From positions 186,001-250,000 of the forward strand of contig CAKRNA010000001.1 of assembly GCA_934365195.1 (NCBI GenBank): a stretch of DNA of 64,000 bases, given 5' to 3'. Below the pieces are notes generated by a model, which made no database searches, was not told where the DNA came from, and saw nothing but the letters and a program-made list of their open reading frames with translations. Shown here piece by piece: positions 8,619 through 17,348 of this stretch; the first letter of the stretch is position 1; the number at the start of each line of letters is the position of its first letter. The position numbers and the translations under genes were made by a program. The DNA comes from an uncultured Clostridia bacterium (GTDB taxonomy: Bacteria > Bacillota > Clostridia > Christensenellales > CAAEEZ01).

Positions 8619-8647
8619 ATTATAAATATTCCGAGGCAGTAAGTCAA
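8619..8647 (-). promoter_or_regulatory. rpmE promoter
   Basis: TTGACT, 17 nt, TATAAT on the minus strand, about 50 nt upstream of the rpmE ATG. Confidence 0.75.
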
Positions 8648-8700
8648 CTAAATTAAAGCCCTTTTCGAATTTTGATAAAAAATATTTTTATAATATTAAA

Positions 8701-8729
8701 TTGCTTAACAAGATATAATATGTTATAAT
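8701..8729 (+). promoter_or_regulatory. promoter of the MDR dehydrogenase-like gene
   Basis: TTGCTT, 17 nt, TATAAT, ending 19 nt before the ATG at 8749. The -10 is perfect and the -35 weak (3 of 6). Confidence 0.5.
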
Positions 8730-8748
8730 ATATTACATTGAGGTGTTT

Positions 8749-9741
8749 ATGGAAAGTTGGAAAATTAACCATTTGGGAAAAATTAACTTAACTTACGAGG
8801 AATTATCCGCTGAGGGAAAAGTCAAGGTAAAAGTGTCTAAGGCGCTACTTGACAATACCGACCTAAACTTACTAAAAGGCGAGGGCAACCGCTACCCTAT
8901 CACTCCGTCACACATTGCAATCGGCAACGTGAGTGAGGAATATCCCGAACTTGGCTTGAAGTTTGGCGAAAAGGTGCTACTTAGCCCGTACCTAGCCTCC
9001 GGCGTATCGCACGACAGAAAGGTGTATATCGCCCCTAACGTAGACGTTATGGGTATCGACTGCGACGGCTTTTTGAAGGACTTCGTTGCAATCAACCGTG
9101 AAAACGTGTACATACTACCCGACAGCGTAAGCGAAACCGAGGCGCTTTTTGTAGAAAATATCGCACTTGGCGTAAAGATTTTCTCCGACCTTGACATTGA
9201 AAAGGGCGAAACCGTGGTGATTATCGGCGGTAGTTCGCTTGGAATACTTCTTTGCCAACTTGCTATTTACTATCAAACCATTCCGATTTTAATCGATACG
9301 GACGATGCACGTTTGTCTATCGCCACCGATATGGGTGTGTACTACACCGTAAATCCACGAGAGGCGGACGTACTAGGTCAAATCCTATCCTTTACAAGCG
9401 GCAGAATGGCGGACTTTGTTGTGTACGATCCAAACACGGACACCCCTCTTCAACCTGCTATGCAATATTGCCGTAAGCAAGGCAAAATCGCTATCGTTGG
9501 CCACAAGAAAACAAAAGCGACGGTAGAACTATCCAAACTGCTTGCAAACCAACTACAACTAATAGGTATAAACAACGGCTACGACGAAATCGCAACGGCT
9601 ATTAACCTACTTGCAACCAAGAGCATCGATCCGTCGTTTATCCAAGCCAAAACTATCGAGTTTGAAGACGTTGGTGAGGCAATCGAAGAGTACGTAATCT
9701 ACCCTGACGCAGACACGAACGTAATCGTAAACGTAAAATAA
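8749..9741 (+). CDS. MDR-superfamily oxidoreductase lacking zinc ligands
   Basis: 330 residues (MESWKINHLGK...). The layout is that of zinc-dependent alcohol dehydrogenases: a GroES-like N-terminal half, then a Rossmann nucleotide-binding half with 'VVIIGGSSLGILLCQLA' at about 160-176. The catalytic cysteine position reads 'LLDNTDLNLL', the usual GHE reads 'HIAIGNVS', and the four-cysteine structural zinc lobe is absent, so it probably binds no zinc. NAD(P) binding is likely; the substrate is unknown. A GTG two codons upstream overlaps the GAGGTG ribosome binding site, which points to ATG 8749. It stands alone on the plus strand between rpmE and murC. Confidence 0.8.
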   Translation: MESWKINHLGKINLTYEELSAEGKVKVKVSKALLDNTDLNLLKGEGNRYPITPSHIAIGNVSEEYPELGLKFGEKVLLSPYLASGVSHDRKVYIAPNVDVMGIDCDGFLKDFVAINRENVYILPDSVSETEALFVENIALGVKIFSDLDIEKGETVVIIGGSSLGILLCQLAIYYQTIPILIDTDDARLSIATDMGVYYTVNPREADVLGQILSFTSGRMADFVVYDPNTDTPLQPAMQYCRKQGKIAIVGHKKTKATVELSKLLANQLQLIGINNGYDEIATAINLLATKSIDPSFIQAKTIEFEDVGEAIEEYVIYPDADTNVIVNVK

Positions 9742-9791
9742 TGGTTAAGTTAAGCATACGGCTTACTTAAACTTACAACAGATTTTAATAA

Positions 9792-9821
9792 AAGGATAGC
9801 AAAATTCGGCTATCCTTTTTT
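9792..9821 (+). terminator. intrinsic terminator after the MDR gene
   Basis: AAGGATAGC pairs with GCTATCCTT (9 bp, 8-nt loop), followed by TTTT. A-runs on the other side may let it also stop murC transcripts arriving from the right. Confidence 0.8.
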
Positions 9822-9936
9822 GTATGGCTTTAAAAAACCGCCACTCTCTTTACAAAACCACAACGCCGGCAATCGTTTATCACGATTTTACAAAATCTTG
9901 TAATTTTAGCCAAAATTTAATTGCGATTTTTTGTGG

Positions 9937-11316
9937 TTATTTTGTCACTTTAAGCAGTTTGCCCACGTCGTCAACGTCGCCTGCGCCCAAAATAAGTAGC
10001 ACGTCGCCCTCTTTTAAAACGTCCTTGTAGTGCTTTGCAATCGGCAAAAATTCGTCAAAATAACTCACCTTTTCCATTTTTTCGCCAAGGGCTACGAACA
10101 AATCGAAAGCGGTTTTGCCCTTTTTGACCTCTCGGCTTTTGTAAGTTTTTGTTATCACCACCTCGTCGGCAAGGCTTAGGCTACTTACAAAGTCCAAAAA
10201 AAGCGCCGTCGTTCTTGAATAGGTATGTGGCTGAAAACACACGAAAACTTTGCCTTTCGAGTGCTCTCGTGTAGCCTGAATAACCGCCCTAATTTCGCTT
10301 GGGTGATGGGCGTAATCCAGCACCACGTCCGCACCGTTACAAGTGGCTATTTTTTGTTGACGCCTATCTAGTCCGCAGGTGTTTTCCAAAGTGTTCTTGA
10401 TTACGTCGTCGTCTATACCCAACCTATCGCATACGGCAAGAACGAAGGTAGCGTCGTTAACGTTGTGCTCGCCTTTAAGGTTTAGCCTTATTTTTCTTTC
10501 CCTTATTTCGCCGTTATTTTTTCGACAAACCACAAACTCCGTCTTAATTCCTCTTTTTATATCCTTGTAATAGTAGTCGCCGCCACTACCGACGGTTATC
10601 ACCCTCACGTCGTCTCTGCCATTTTTTTGCAAACGTTCCTTTATCATAGCGCTATTTTTCACGTCCACTATCACCGTGCCGTTATTTTTTACGCCAAGGC
10701 AAAACGAACAAAAACTCTCCTCTAATTGCCCCTCTTTTGAAAAGTAATCCGGGTGGTCGGGCTCGATATTTAACACAACCGCAATGCTCGGCTTAAAACT
10801 TAAAAAACTGTCCTTGTACTCACACGCCTCGCTAACAAGATAATCCCAGCCCAAAAACGCCCCGCCTGACCTAAACTTTTCGCTGGTTGCTCCTATGTGG
10901 TAGGTTGCCCTAAAACCGCTATTTTTCATAATGGAGGATATGAGAAAAGTGGTGGTGCTTTTGCCGTGCGTTCCGCTAACTGCTATTACAAACGGAAAAG
11001 TTTTGTCTAATACTTGCAAAAATTCCGCCCTGCTTATTAGCGGTTTGCCGCTTTTAGCCGCCCTTACGTAGTCCGAATTATCCTTTTTAACCGCCAAACT
11101 GTACACGATTAAGTCCGCCTCTAACATTAAATTCGACGCCGCCCCTATCTCCACCACAACGCCTCTTTCGGTTAGCGTTTTGTAATATTCGCCGTATTTA
11201 ATATCCGTGCCTGCTACCTGATGCCCCATTTCCTTTAAGATAATTGCAAGAGCGCTCATACTAGCCCCACCGATACCCAAAAGATAGATTTTTTTACTTT
11301 TTTTTAACGAAAACAT
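9937..11316 (-). CDS. murC: UDP-N-acetylmuramate--L-alanine ligase
   Basis: Cytoplasmic Mur ligase adding L-Ala to UDP-MurNAc in peptidoglycan synthesis. 459 residues from MFSLKKSKK. N-terminal UDP-binding loop 'IYLLGIGGASMSALA', ATP P-loop 'VSGTHGKSTTTFLISS', central 'NIEPDHPDYF', and Mur C-terminal signature 'DYAHHPSEIRAVI'. The frame is open to a GTG 15 codons upstream, but family length favours the ATG at 11316; neither has a recognisable ribosome binding site. A -10-like TATATT lies 5 nt before the ATG, without a good -35. Single gene, divergent from spoVG. Confidence 0.93.
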   Translation of the reverse strand: MFSLKKSKKIYLLGIGGASMSALAIILKEMGHQVAGTDIKYGEYYKTLTERGVVVEIGAASNLMLEADLIVYSLAVKKDNSDYVRAAKSGKPLISRAEFLQVLDKTFPFVIAVSGTHGKSTTTFLISSIMKNSGFRATYHIGATSEKFRSGGAFLGWDYLVSEACEYKDSFLSFKPSIAVVLNIEPDHPDYFSKEGQLEESFCSFCLGVKNNGTVIVDVKNSAMIKERLQKNGRDDVRVITVGSGGDYYYKDIKRGIKTEFVVCRKNNGEIRERKIRLNLKGEHNVNDATFVLAVCDRLGIDDDVIKNTLENTCGLDRRQQKIATCNGADVVLDYAHHPSEIRAVIQATREHSKGKVFVCFQPHTYSRTTALFLDFVSSLSLADEVVITKTYKSREVKKGKTAFDLFVALGEKMEKVSYFDEFLPIAKHYKDVLKEGDVLLILGAGDVDDVGKLLKVTK

Positions 11317-11380
11317 AATGTAATATATGCTTTTTATGATATTTTTGCTATTAAAAAGCACATTAAAATTATCAAAAATA

Positions 11381-11409
11381 TTGAAATGCGGTTTTTTTTA
11401 ATATATAAT
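11381..11409 (+). promoter_or_regulatory. spoVG promoter
   Basis: TTGAAA, 17 nt, TATAAT, 34 nt upstream of the spoVG ATG. It is a vegetative-type promoter; no sigma-H-like pair was recognised here, unlike Bacillus subtilis spoVG. Confidence 0.65.
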
Positions 11410-11443
11410 AAGCATAGATTTAGTGGCAAAGAGGTGAAAAATT

Positions 11444-11716
11444 ATGAACATTACTGACGTAAGAATTAGGAAAATCAAAGCCGACATCGGCAAATTAAAG
11501 GCTGTTGCTTCTATCATTATAGACGATTGCTTTGCAATTCACGATATTAAAATAATAGAAGGAAACGAAGGGGTGTTTATCGCTATGCCTAGCAGAAAAA
11601 CTCCTGACGGCGAATATAAAGATATAGCGCATCCTATTAACTCTGAAACGAGGGAACAAATTAAATCGGTAATACTTGCCGCATACGATAAAGTCCTTCA
11701 GGAAGAACCAGTTTAA
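11444..11716 (+). CDS. spoVG: SpoVG septation/RNA-binding regulator
   Basis: 90 residues, typical length. It starts MNITDVRIRKIK and contains the family signature 'AVASIIIDDCFAIHDIKIIEG' region followed by 'GVFIAMPSRKTPDGEYKDIAHPIN'. SpoVG is a small nucleic-acid-binding regulator affecting asymmetric septation in Bacillus and acting as a global post-transcriptional regulator elsewhere. GAGGTG precedes the ATG. Monocistronic, with promoter and terminator visible. Confidence 0.96.
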   Translation: MNITDVRIRKIKADIGKLKAVASIIIDDCFAIHDIKIIEGNEGVFIAMPSRKTPDGEYKDIAHPINSETREQIKSVILAAYDKVLQEEPV

Positions 11717-11722
11717 AAACTT

Positions 11723-11752
11723 AACGCTCACAATGGTGGGCGTTATTTTTTT
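11723..11752 (+). terminator. intrinsic terminator of spoVG
   Basis: AACGCTCAC pairs with GTGGGCGTT (9 bp with one wobble, AATG loop), followed by ATTTTTTT, directly after the spoVG stop. Confidence 0.85.
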
Positions 11753-12218
11753 ACCTTTTTATTTAATGCTTTTTTATGCTGATTTTTAATTATTTTTTTT
11801 CTTGTTTTACGGCTTATTTTATCGCCTAATTAAACTATTACTTATTTATCCTTTCGGCTTTTACGTAGTGCTTTGCTTGTTCTTTATTTGCTCTTTTACG
11901 TTTATACCGCTCGCCTTTTATGTGGTAATAATTTAAAGTTTTTAGTTTGTTACGCTCTTACTACGTTACTTTTAGCCATTATATTACAAACTATTCTATA
12001 ATTCGCCGTTTTACATAATATGTGGAAGTATTATATATTTTGCATTTTTTTGTTATACTTTTTAAGGTATTATTATACAATTTGTCGATTTTAATAATAA
12101 TATAGTAGTTATTATTTTATTTTTTTAAAAATATCGCATTAGTAAAAAGTTAAAACCACCCACCAAACAATATTAACCCATTAGGCTAAAACCAACAAAA
12201 AACCAACAAAAAAAGCAC
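11753..12218. other. AT-rich intergenic region without a supported gene
   Basis: About 465 nt, rich in T-runs on the plus strand, between convergent spoVG and the glycerol operon. I see no RNA gene. A start-less open frame of 39 codons on the minus strand (11838-11957) encodes a strongly basic peptide-like sequence (for example YKRKRANKEQAKHYVKAERINK) and may be a decayed gene; see findings. Confidence 0.5.
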
Positions 12219-12247
12219 AAAAAAAGAAGCGATTTTACTCGCTTCTT
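12219..12247 (-). terminator. intrinsic terminator of the GlpABC-like operon
   Basis: On the minus strand AAGAAGCGA pairs with TCGCTTCTT (9 bp, 6-nt loop), followed by a 7-nt T-run, just after the DUF1667 stop. Confidence 0.88.
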
Positions 12248-12259
12248 CCTCTTACGCTA

Positions 12260-12610
12260 TTAGTAGTCGAAAGTCATATCCGACGTAGTAATTATATCAA
12301 CGCCCGTTCCAAGAACGTTCTCTACAACCACGCTGCCACGCTTTACCCTTTCGGTTAGCACTACTTTGTTTAACTCTTTCATAAGGTCAAACATTTTGCC
12401 CTTAGGAATTTCTCCGTTAGTTCTTACCGATACTACGGGCACGTCGTCAAACTTGGTTGCAACCGTCGTCGTTACCGACCTCATAGGGCAAGTCAACTCG
12501 TCAACGGCGAATTTTTCACCCCTCTTACATTTGTTTCCTGACACTTTTCCATTATCGTCAATGGTAAGTTTACAACTGTTAGGACATACTATACAAACTA
12601 ATTCCGTCAT
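12260..12610 (-). CDS. DUF1667 protein, GlpC-like partner
   Basis: 116 residues. The N-terminal cysteine-rich segment 'CIVCPNSCKLTIDDNGKVSGNKCKRGEKFA' supplies four cysteines that could bind a metal or Fe-S cluster, then 'CPMRSVTTTV'. DUF1667 proteins are regularly encoded as the third gene of Clostridial glycerol-3-phosphate dehydrogenase operons, probably as an electron-transfer or assembly partner. Start and stop share a base with the preceding gene (TAATG), so the subunits are probably made in fixed ratio. Confidence 0.88.
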   Translation of the reverse strand: MTELVCIVCPNSCKLTIDDNGKVSGNKCKRGEKFAVDELTCPMRSVTTTVATKFDDVPVVSVRTNGEIPKGKMFDLMKELNKVVLTERVKRGSVVVENVLGTGVDIITTSDMTFDY

Positions 12611-13869
12611 TATTTTGCCCCTCCTTCAGTTAAAGTAAATTCTATCTTGCTGCCCTCTTTTACTCCAAGTTTGCCAAAATCCAAGCACAACCTCTCCATC
12701 TCAGGCGGGCGCAATGCAGGGTACTTTTTGGTAAATTGAACTTCGCCGTTTACGGTAATATTTAAGGTAGCCTTGTTCATATCTCTGCTTGACCTAAAAT
12801 ATAGTATTACTTCGCTAAGGTCCGATTTTACGTTTAGTTGTTGCGGTACTATGTACAAGAAGTCCTTACTTACGGTTAGCGGAACGTACGCTTGTTCGCC
12901 CTTTTCGTATCTTGCAGCGTACTTACCTGCCTCGTTTGCGCTCTCGCTTACGTAGTCAACTAAGTCGTTTACGTGAAGTGCGTTACCACAGCAGTAAATA
13001 CCCTCTTTCATAGTCATAAAGTGTTGGTCGGTGATAGGGCCTTTGGTTTTTCTGTCGATTGCGATATCCAAAGCCGATGCAACCTCGTTTTCCGGAATTA
13101 AGCCTACCGACAAAATCAACGTATCGCAAGGCACGTATCTTTCAGTACCTGCAATAGGGTTCATTTTCTCGTCTACGGCACAAATCTCCACGCCCTCTAA
13201 CCTTTCGTCGCCGAACGCCTTAGACACGGTGTGTGACAAATGCAAAGGAATATTGAAGTCGTGCAAACATTGATGGATATTTCTCGTTAGTCCTGACGGA
13301 GTAGGTTTAACCTCGTAAACGCCCTCAACCTCAGCACCTTCAAGAGTAAGCCTTCTTGCCATAATTAGACCGATATCGCCACTACCCAAGATTACCACTT
13401 TTTTAGCAGGCATTTTGCCGTTTAGGTTTACGAACGCTTGCGCCGTTCCTGCCGTGAAGATTCCCGCAGGTCTTGTGCCTTGGATAAATACTTGCCTTGC
13501 GCTTCTTTCTCTGCAACCTGTTGCAAGAACTATGGCTTTGGTTTGAACGTGGTTCATACCGTCACGGTTTACGAAGGTGATTTGGTAGCCGCCCTCCACC
13601 TTTTGTATTCTGGTTACGAAGGACAAGGTTTTAATTTCAACCTTAGTGTCCTTAATCATATCTACGTACTTACCGCTATACTCCGGTCCGGACAATTTCT
13701 CGCCAAAAGTGATTAGTCCAAATCCGTCGTGGATACATTGTTTTAAGATACCGCCAAGCCTTGCCTCTCTTTCGATAAGCAAAGTTTTAGCACCCTCTTT
13801 ATCGGAAGATATTGCAGCAGCAAGACCCGCAGGTCCACCACCGATAACTACTACGTCATAATTAGTCAT
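12610..13869 (-). CDS. FAD/NAD(P)-dependent oxidoreductase, GlpB-like subunit
   Basis: 419 residues. N-terminal FAD dinucleotide fold 'YDVVVIGGGPAGLAAAIS', a second nucleotide fold 'KKVVILGSGDIGLIMARR' at about residues 160-177 (NAD(P)H), and late FAD motif 'GIYCCGNALHVNDLV'. It resembles the thioredoxin-reductase-like subunit paired with GlpA-type dehydrogenases. It overlaps the upstream GlpA-like gene by 8 nt and the downstream DUF1667 gene by 1 nt. Likely role: passing electrons from glycerol-3-phosphate oxidation to NAD(P) or another carrier; the exact acceptor is not deducible. Confidence 0.87.
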   Translation of the reverse strand: MTNYDVVVIGGGPAGLAAAISSDKEGAKTLLIEREARLGGILKQCIHDGFGLITFGEKLSGPEYSGKYVDMIKDTKVEIKTLSFVTRIQKVEGGYQITFVNRDGMNHVQTKAIVLATGCRERSARQVFIQGTRPAGIFTAGTAQAFVNLNGKMPAKKVVILGSGDIGLIMARRLTLEGAEVEGVYEVKPTPSGLTRNIHQCLHDFNIPLHLSHTVSKAFGDERLEGVEICAVDEKMNPIAGTERYVPCDTLILSVGLIPENEVASALDIAIDRKTKGPITDQHFMTMKEGIYCCGNALHVNDLVDYVSESANEAGKYAARYEKGEQAYVPLTVSKDFLYIVPQQLNVKSDLSEVILYFRSSRDMNKATLNITVNGEVQFTKKYPALRPPEMERLCLDFGKLGVKEGSKIEFTLTEGGAK

Positions 13870-15592
13870 TGTCTATTCCTCCCTTAGTATTGTGGTATAA
13901 GATTACGGAGTCCTCTCCTGCCTTTCTTACTTCGCACTCGTCCACGCCTAATTTTTCTGCGATAATCTTTACAACGAACGGGCTACAGAATCCGCCTTGG
14001 CATCTGCCCATACCCGGTCTTACCCTACGCTTGATTGCGTCCAAAGTGAACACAGGAAGAGAAGTTGACAAGCAATCCTCTATTTCGCCCCTTGAAACTT
14101 CCTCGCAACGACAAATAATTTCGCCGTATTTTGGGTTTTGTTTAACAAGAGTATCTCTCTCCTCGTCGCTCATTTCTGCAAGGTGAGGATAAGTTTTTCT
14201 AATCGGGTTAAATTTCTCGTTAGGTTTTGCCGCTAGCATCTCAACAGTCCACTTAACAACGTCCTCTGCAATAGCAGGAGCACAGCCGATACCCGGTGAT
14301 TGAATTGCGGCAGCCTCGATAATATTTTTGGTTTTTATGCCCTTTCTTACAACGAAGTCCTCTTCATAGTTGCAAGCCCTTACGCCTGCAAAATAGGTGA
14401 TTACGTCGCCGTAATTTAGCCTTTCGGCATTCTCTTTTTGCTTGTTCATAACGGCGTCTAGGCTAGAGCGTGAGGTTGAATAATCCTCTCTTTCAGGGAT
14501 TTCCTCTGCGTCCGGTCCTACCAAAATATTGCCGTCAACCGTTTGCGTCGTTCCGCCGCCCTTAGTGTGCGAATTGTCCTTTTTGCCAAATACGTACTCG
14601 TCAACGTACCTCTTGAACGGTGCTTTTGCAACCGTGGTCAAAGCGTAGTCTGCGCACTTTTTATCTAGGATAATATCCGTACCTTTTCTTGGGTGAATGG
14701 TAAACGTTCTGTCGTTACCCATTTCGGCAACCACGTCCGAGTAAGTGCCGCTTGCGTTAATTACAACCTTAGGTCTAATTACGCCACGGTTGGTTTTAAC
14801 CGCCTTAATTACGTCACCCTCAACGTCCATACCAAGTACAGCCGTGTTAAAAGCAAATTTTACGCCGTTTTCCGCTGCGTTTTCAGCCAAAGCAATCGTC
14901 ATTTTATAAGGCGATACGATACCGCCCGAAGGCATACGTACAGCGCCTATTGCCCAACTTGGCATATTAGGTTCGATTTTTAGCATTTCTTCTCTATCTA
15001 CGTAATGAACGCCCTTAATACCAAGCCTTTTTGCTTTCAAAACCATAAACGGAGCAAGGCGTTTTTCCCATTCCTCTTTAACGTAGACGTGTTGCCCGCC
15101 ACGAACAAACTTAAAATCTAATTCCTTTGATAGTTGCTCGAATTTTTTGTTGCCACGCATCAAATAAGTGTGCTTTTGCGTGCCTTTTTCTAGGTCTATG
15201 CCAACGTGAACGTTACCATCGTTACGGCTGGTTGCCATAAGCGCAACGTCGTAGCCCTTTTCAACTACCATAATATCTAGGTTGTACCTTGCCATTTCCC
15301 TTGCGATAGCACAACCCGTTATGCCTGCTCCGATAATTAGCACGTCCGGAGTTGCTCCGTCGTACTTATCGTCTTTTACCTTAGGCATTTTTGGTTTTTC
15401 GGTAAAACCTTTCAATTTAATATCGTTAATTACGCCAAGATACTTCTTGTCCACGGCAAGTTGACCTGCCCTAACGATATTATCCCACTTATCGTCCTCA
15501 CCCCTTAAAACGATACAACCGTTTTCCTCGGTTACTTTGAAAGTAGGATTTATCTCTTGTATTTTCTTACATATCGATTTAAAACTGCTCAT
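13862..15592 (-). CDS. glpA: glycerol-3-phosphate dehydrogenase-like FAD enzyme
   Basis: 576 residues. After an extra N-terminal region of about 80 residues comes the DAO-type FAD fold 'PDVLIIGAGITGCAIAREMAR' with 'NDGNVHVGIDL', then a C-terminal BFD-type [2Fe-2S] domain with cysteines CRC...CQGGFC ('GEIICRCEEV', 'RPGMGRCQGGFCSP'). This architecture matches Clostridial anaerobic GlpA, oxidising sn-glycerol-3-phosphate to DHAP. No glpK or glpF is present nearby. GAGG precedes the ATG. The operon has a perfect-consensus promoter with an inverted repeat at the expected transcription start. Confidence 0.88.
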   Translation of the reverse strand: MSSFKSICKKIQEINPTFKVTEENGCIVLRGEDDKWDNIVRAGQLAVDKKYLGVINDIKLKGFTEKPKMPKVKDDKYDGATPDVLIIGAGITGCAIAREMARYNLDIMVVEKGYDVALMATSRNDGNVHVGIDLEKGTQKHTYLMRGNKKFEQLSKELDFKFVRGGQHVYVKEEWEKRLAPFMVLKAKRLGIKGVHYVDREEMLKIEPNMPSWAIGAVRMPSGGIVSPYKMTIALAENAAENGVKFAFNTAVLGMDVEGDVIKAVKTNRGVIRPKVVINASGTYSDVVAEMGNDRTFTIHPRKGTDIILDKKCADYALTTVAKAPFKRYVDEYVFGKKDNSHTKGGGTTQTVDGNILVGPDAEEIPEREDYSTSRSSLDAVMNKQKENAERLNYGDVITYFAGVRACNYEEDFVVRKGIKTKNIIEAAAIQSPGIGCAPAIAEDVVKWTVEMLAAKPNEKFNPIRKTYPHLAEMSDEERDTLVKQNPKYGEIICRCEEVSRGEIEDCLSTSLPVFTLDAIKRRVRPGMGRCQGGFCSPFVVKIIAEKLGVDECEVRKAGEDSVILYHNTKGGIDND

Positions 15593-15612
15593 AGTTCATC
15601 CTCTTACACGTT

Positions 15613-15634
15613 TTATCAGTCATACGACCGACAA
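15613..15634 (-). promoter_or_regulatory. candidate operator of the GlpABC-like operon
   Basis: On the minus strand TTGTCGGTC-GTAT-GACTGATAA is an inverted repeat with two mismatches per 9-nt arm. It lies just downstream of the -10 box, overlapping the predicted start site, a position suited to repression. The core GTC-N4-GAC resembles GntR/FadR-type half-sites; the regulator is unknown. Confidence 0.45.
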
Positions 15635-15638
15635 CTAA

Positions 15639-15667
15639 ATTATACAACCCGTTACAGCCTTTGTCAA
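15639..15667 (-). promoter_or_regulatory. perfect-consensus promoter of the GlpABC-like operon
   Basis: TTGACA, 17 nt, TATAAT, the only exact consensus promoter I found in the window. The ATG is about 47 nt downstream of the -10. Confidence 0.85.
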
Positions 15668-15791
15668 TACCGTTATTATAAAAAGTCGTTTTATAAATAA
15701 AAAACTCGCTATCTTCAAAAAAACCTTAGTTCAATTTGAAAATACCGAGCATTTTATTTAATTTTTGCCTATTTTAAAAATAACCTATAGG

Positions 15792-17342
15792 TTATTTTTC
15801 TGTGTCCGCCTTTTTTTCTAGGCTACTTACGTCCACTTTTCCGTTTTTAGTAAGTGGCAAACTATCCAAAAACACCACGTCTTTTAGGTGATAGTATTTA
15901 AGGGTGTTTTCCTTCACTCTATTTATAATTTCCTCTTTTTTGCTTTCATCTCCCACGGCGTACAAGTACACGTACGGCTTAGAGTTAATTTCCATCTCCA
16001 CGCACACGGCGTCCTTAACGCCGTCAACCGACAAAGCAATATCCTCTATATCCTTTGGAAACACGTTTATCCCGCTTATTTTTATTACGTTTTTCTTCCT
16101 TTCTTTGTAAAAAATATATCCGTCCTCGTCCACCGCAACTAAGTCGCCCGTGAGTAAATACGTTTTGCCGTCCTTTACAATCCTTTGATAGTCGCCGTCA
16201 AGATAGCCCTCCATCACCGTTTTTGAGCAAACAGCAAGTTCGCCGACCTCTCCCGCTTTAACCTCGTTACCGTCGTCGTCAACGACCATTACGTCTACGC
16301 CTAAGGCTGCTTTTCCTACCGAAAACTTTTTGTAGTCCTTTTCCGTGTTCACAATGCACACACCAGTAAGTTCGGTAAGCCCGTAGCCTTGTAGTAATTT
16401 AATATCGCTGACTTTTTTTATGGCGCCGTTAAACTCTTCTTCTACGGATTTTGGTATCCTATCCCCTCCGCAATACACGTGCTTTACGCTAGCAAAATAC
16501 CTTTCAAAGTGGCAAGCAACAAACTTTTTAACCATAGACGGAATTACGATAAGCAAGGTGATTTTATTGCGTTTTATAAGCCTAAGCGCCTTTTTTGCGT
16601 TAAAACTTGGCATAAGCACAACACTAAACCCCAGCGACAAATAGGAATGTACGCCAACGCCCAGCCCAAAGCAATGAAAAATAGGCAAGGAAACAAGCGC
16701 ACGCTCCTTAGCCACGTTTTCCTCCCCGATTACAAGGCGCATTTTGTCCTTTAAAGCAGACAAATTTTCGCTGGTGATAATAGCCGTCTTTTCCCTTTCT
16801 GTGCCGGAACTATGCAAATAACACGCCCTACTAACGTATTTAACGCTTACGTTATCTCTTTTTTTAGTAAAGTCTTTCACGGTGTACTCGCCGTCAAGAC
16901 TACCTCTAATTAGGTCAAGATACAAGGAAAAAACGAATTTAACAGCCCTAGGCATATAGTCCTTTGCCGAGCAAATTATCACCTTAACGCCCGCTTTGCT
17001 TAGCCACGCGCGGTACTTTTTGTAAAACATATCGTACACGAACAAGTATTTTGTGTCGCACTTTTCAAGTTTTTTAATTAGGTCGGACGGCGGGGTTAAA
17101 GGGTGCATAATATTAGCCACTCCGCCCACCTTGTTTATGCCGTAAAAACCGATTACGGCTGACGGGATATTTGGCGACAGTATTCCCACGCTATCCCCCT
17201 CTTTTACGCCGATACTACTTAAAAAAGCCGCCATTAAATCTATGTTTTCGATAAATTTTTCACGGCTCATTTTACTGCCCATAAAAATCAAGGCAGGCTG
17301 TAAGTATTCGTTTATTTTCAATTCCTCGTACAAACTAACCAT
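15792..17342 (-). CDS. AMP-forming acyl-CoA synthetase/ligase
   Basis: 516-residue ANL-family enzyme activating a carboxylic acid with ATP and transferring it to CoA. P-loop-like 'YLHSSGTEREKTAIIT' at about residue 175, motif 'GYGLTELTG' near 310, adenylate motif 'YLLTGDLVAVDEDGYIFYKERKK', and C-terminal lysine loop 'PLTKNGKVDVSSL'. Substrate not predictable; medium or long fatty acids are plausible. Alone in its transcription unit. It has no ribosome binding site: the extended -10 TGATATAAT ends 6 nt before the ATG, implying a leaderless mRNA. Confidence 0.9.
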   Translation of the reverse strand: MVSLYEELKINEYLQPALIFMGSKMSREKFIENIDLMAAFLSSIGVKEGDSVGILSPNIPSAVIGFYGINKVGGVANIMHPLTPPSDLIKKLEKCDTKYLFVYDMFYKKYRAWLSKAGVKVIICSAKDYMPRAVKFVFSLYLDLIRGSLDGEYTVKDFTKKRDNVSVKYVSRACYLHSSGTEREKTAIITSENLSALKDKMRLVIGEENVAKERALVSLPIFHCFGLGVGVHSYLSLGFSVVLMPSFNAKKALRLIKRNKITLLIVIPSMVKKFVACHFERYFASVKHVYCGGDRIPKSVEEEFNGAIKKVSDIKLLQGYGLTELTGVCIVNTEKDYKKFSVGKAALGVDVMVVDDDGNEVKAGEVGELAVCSKTVMEGYLDGDYQRIVKDGKTYLLTGDLVAVDEDGYIFYKERKKNVIKISGINVFPKDIEDIALSVDGVKDAVCVEMEINSKPYVYLYAVGDESKKEEIINRVKENTLKYYHLKDVVFLDSLPLTKNGKVDVSSLEKKADTEK

Positions 17343-17348
17343 ACTTTA

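Noticed and set aside
11753..12218. Poly-T-rich gap as a possible replication origin or ncRNA
   Set aside because: No DnaA boxes, strand-orientation switch or stable RNA fold visible; simply AT-rich.
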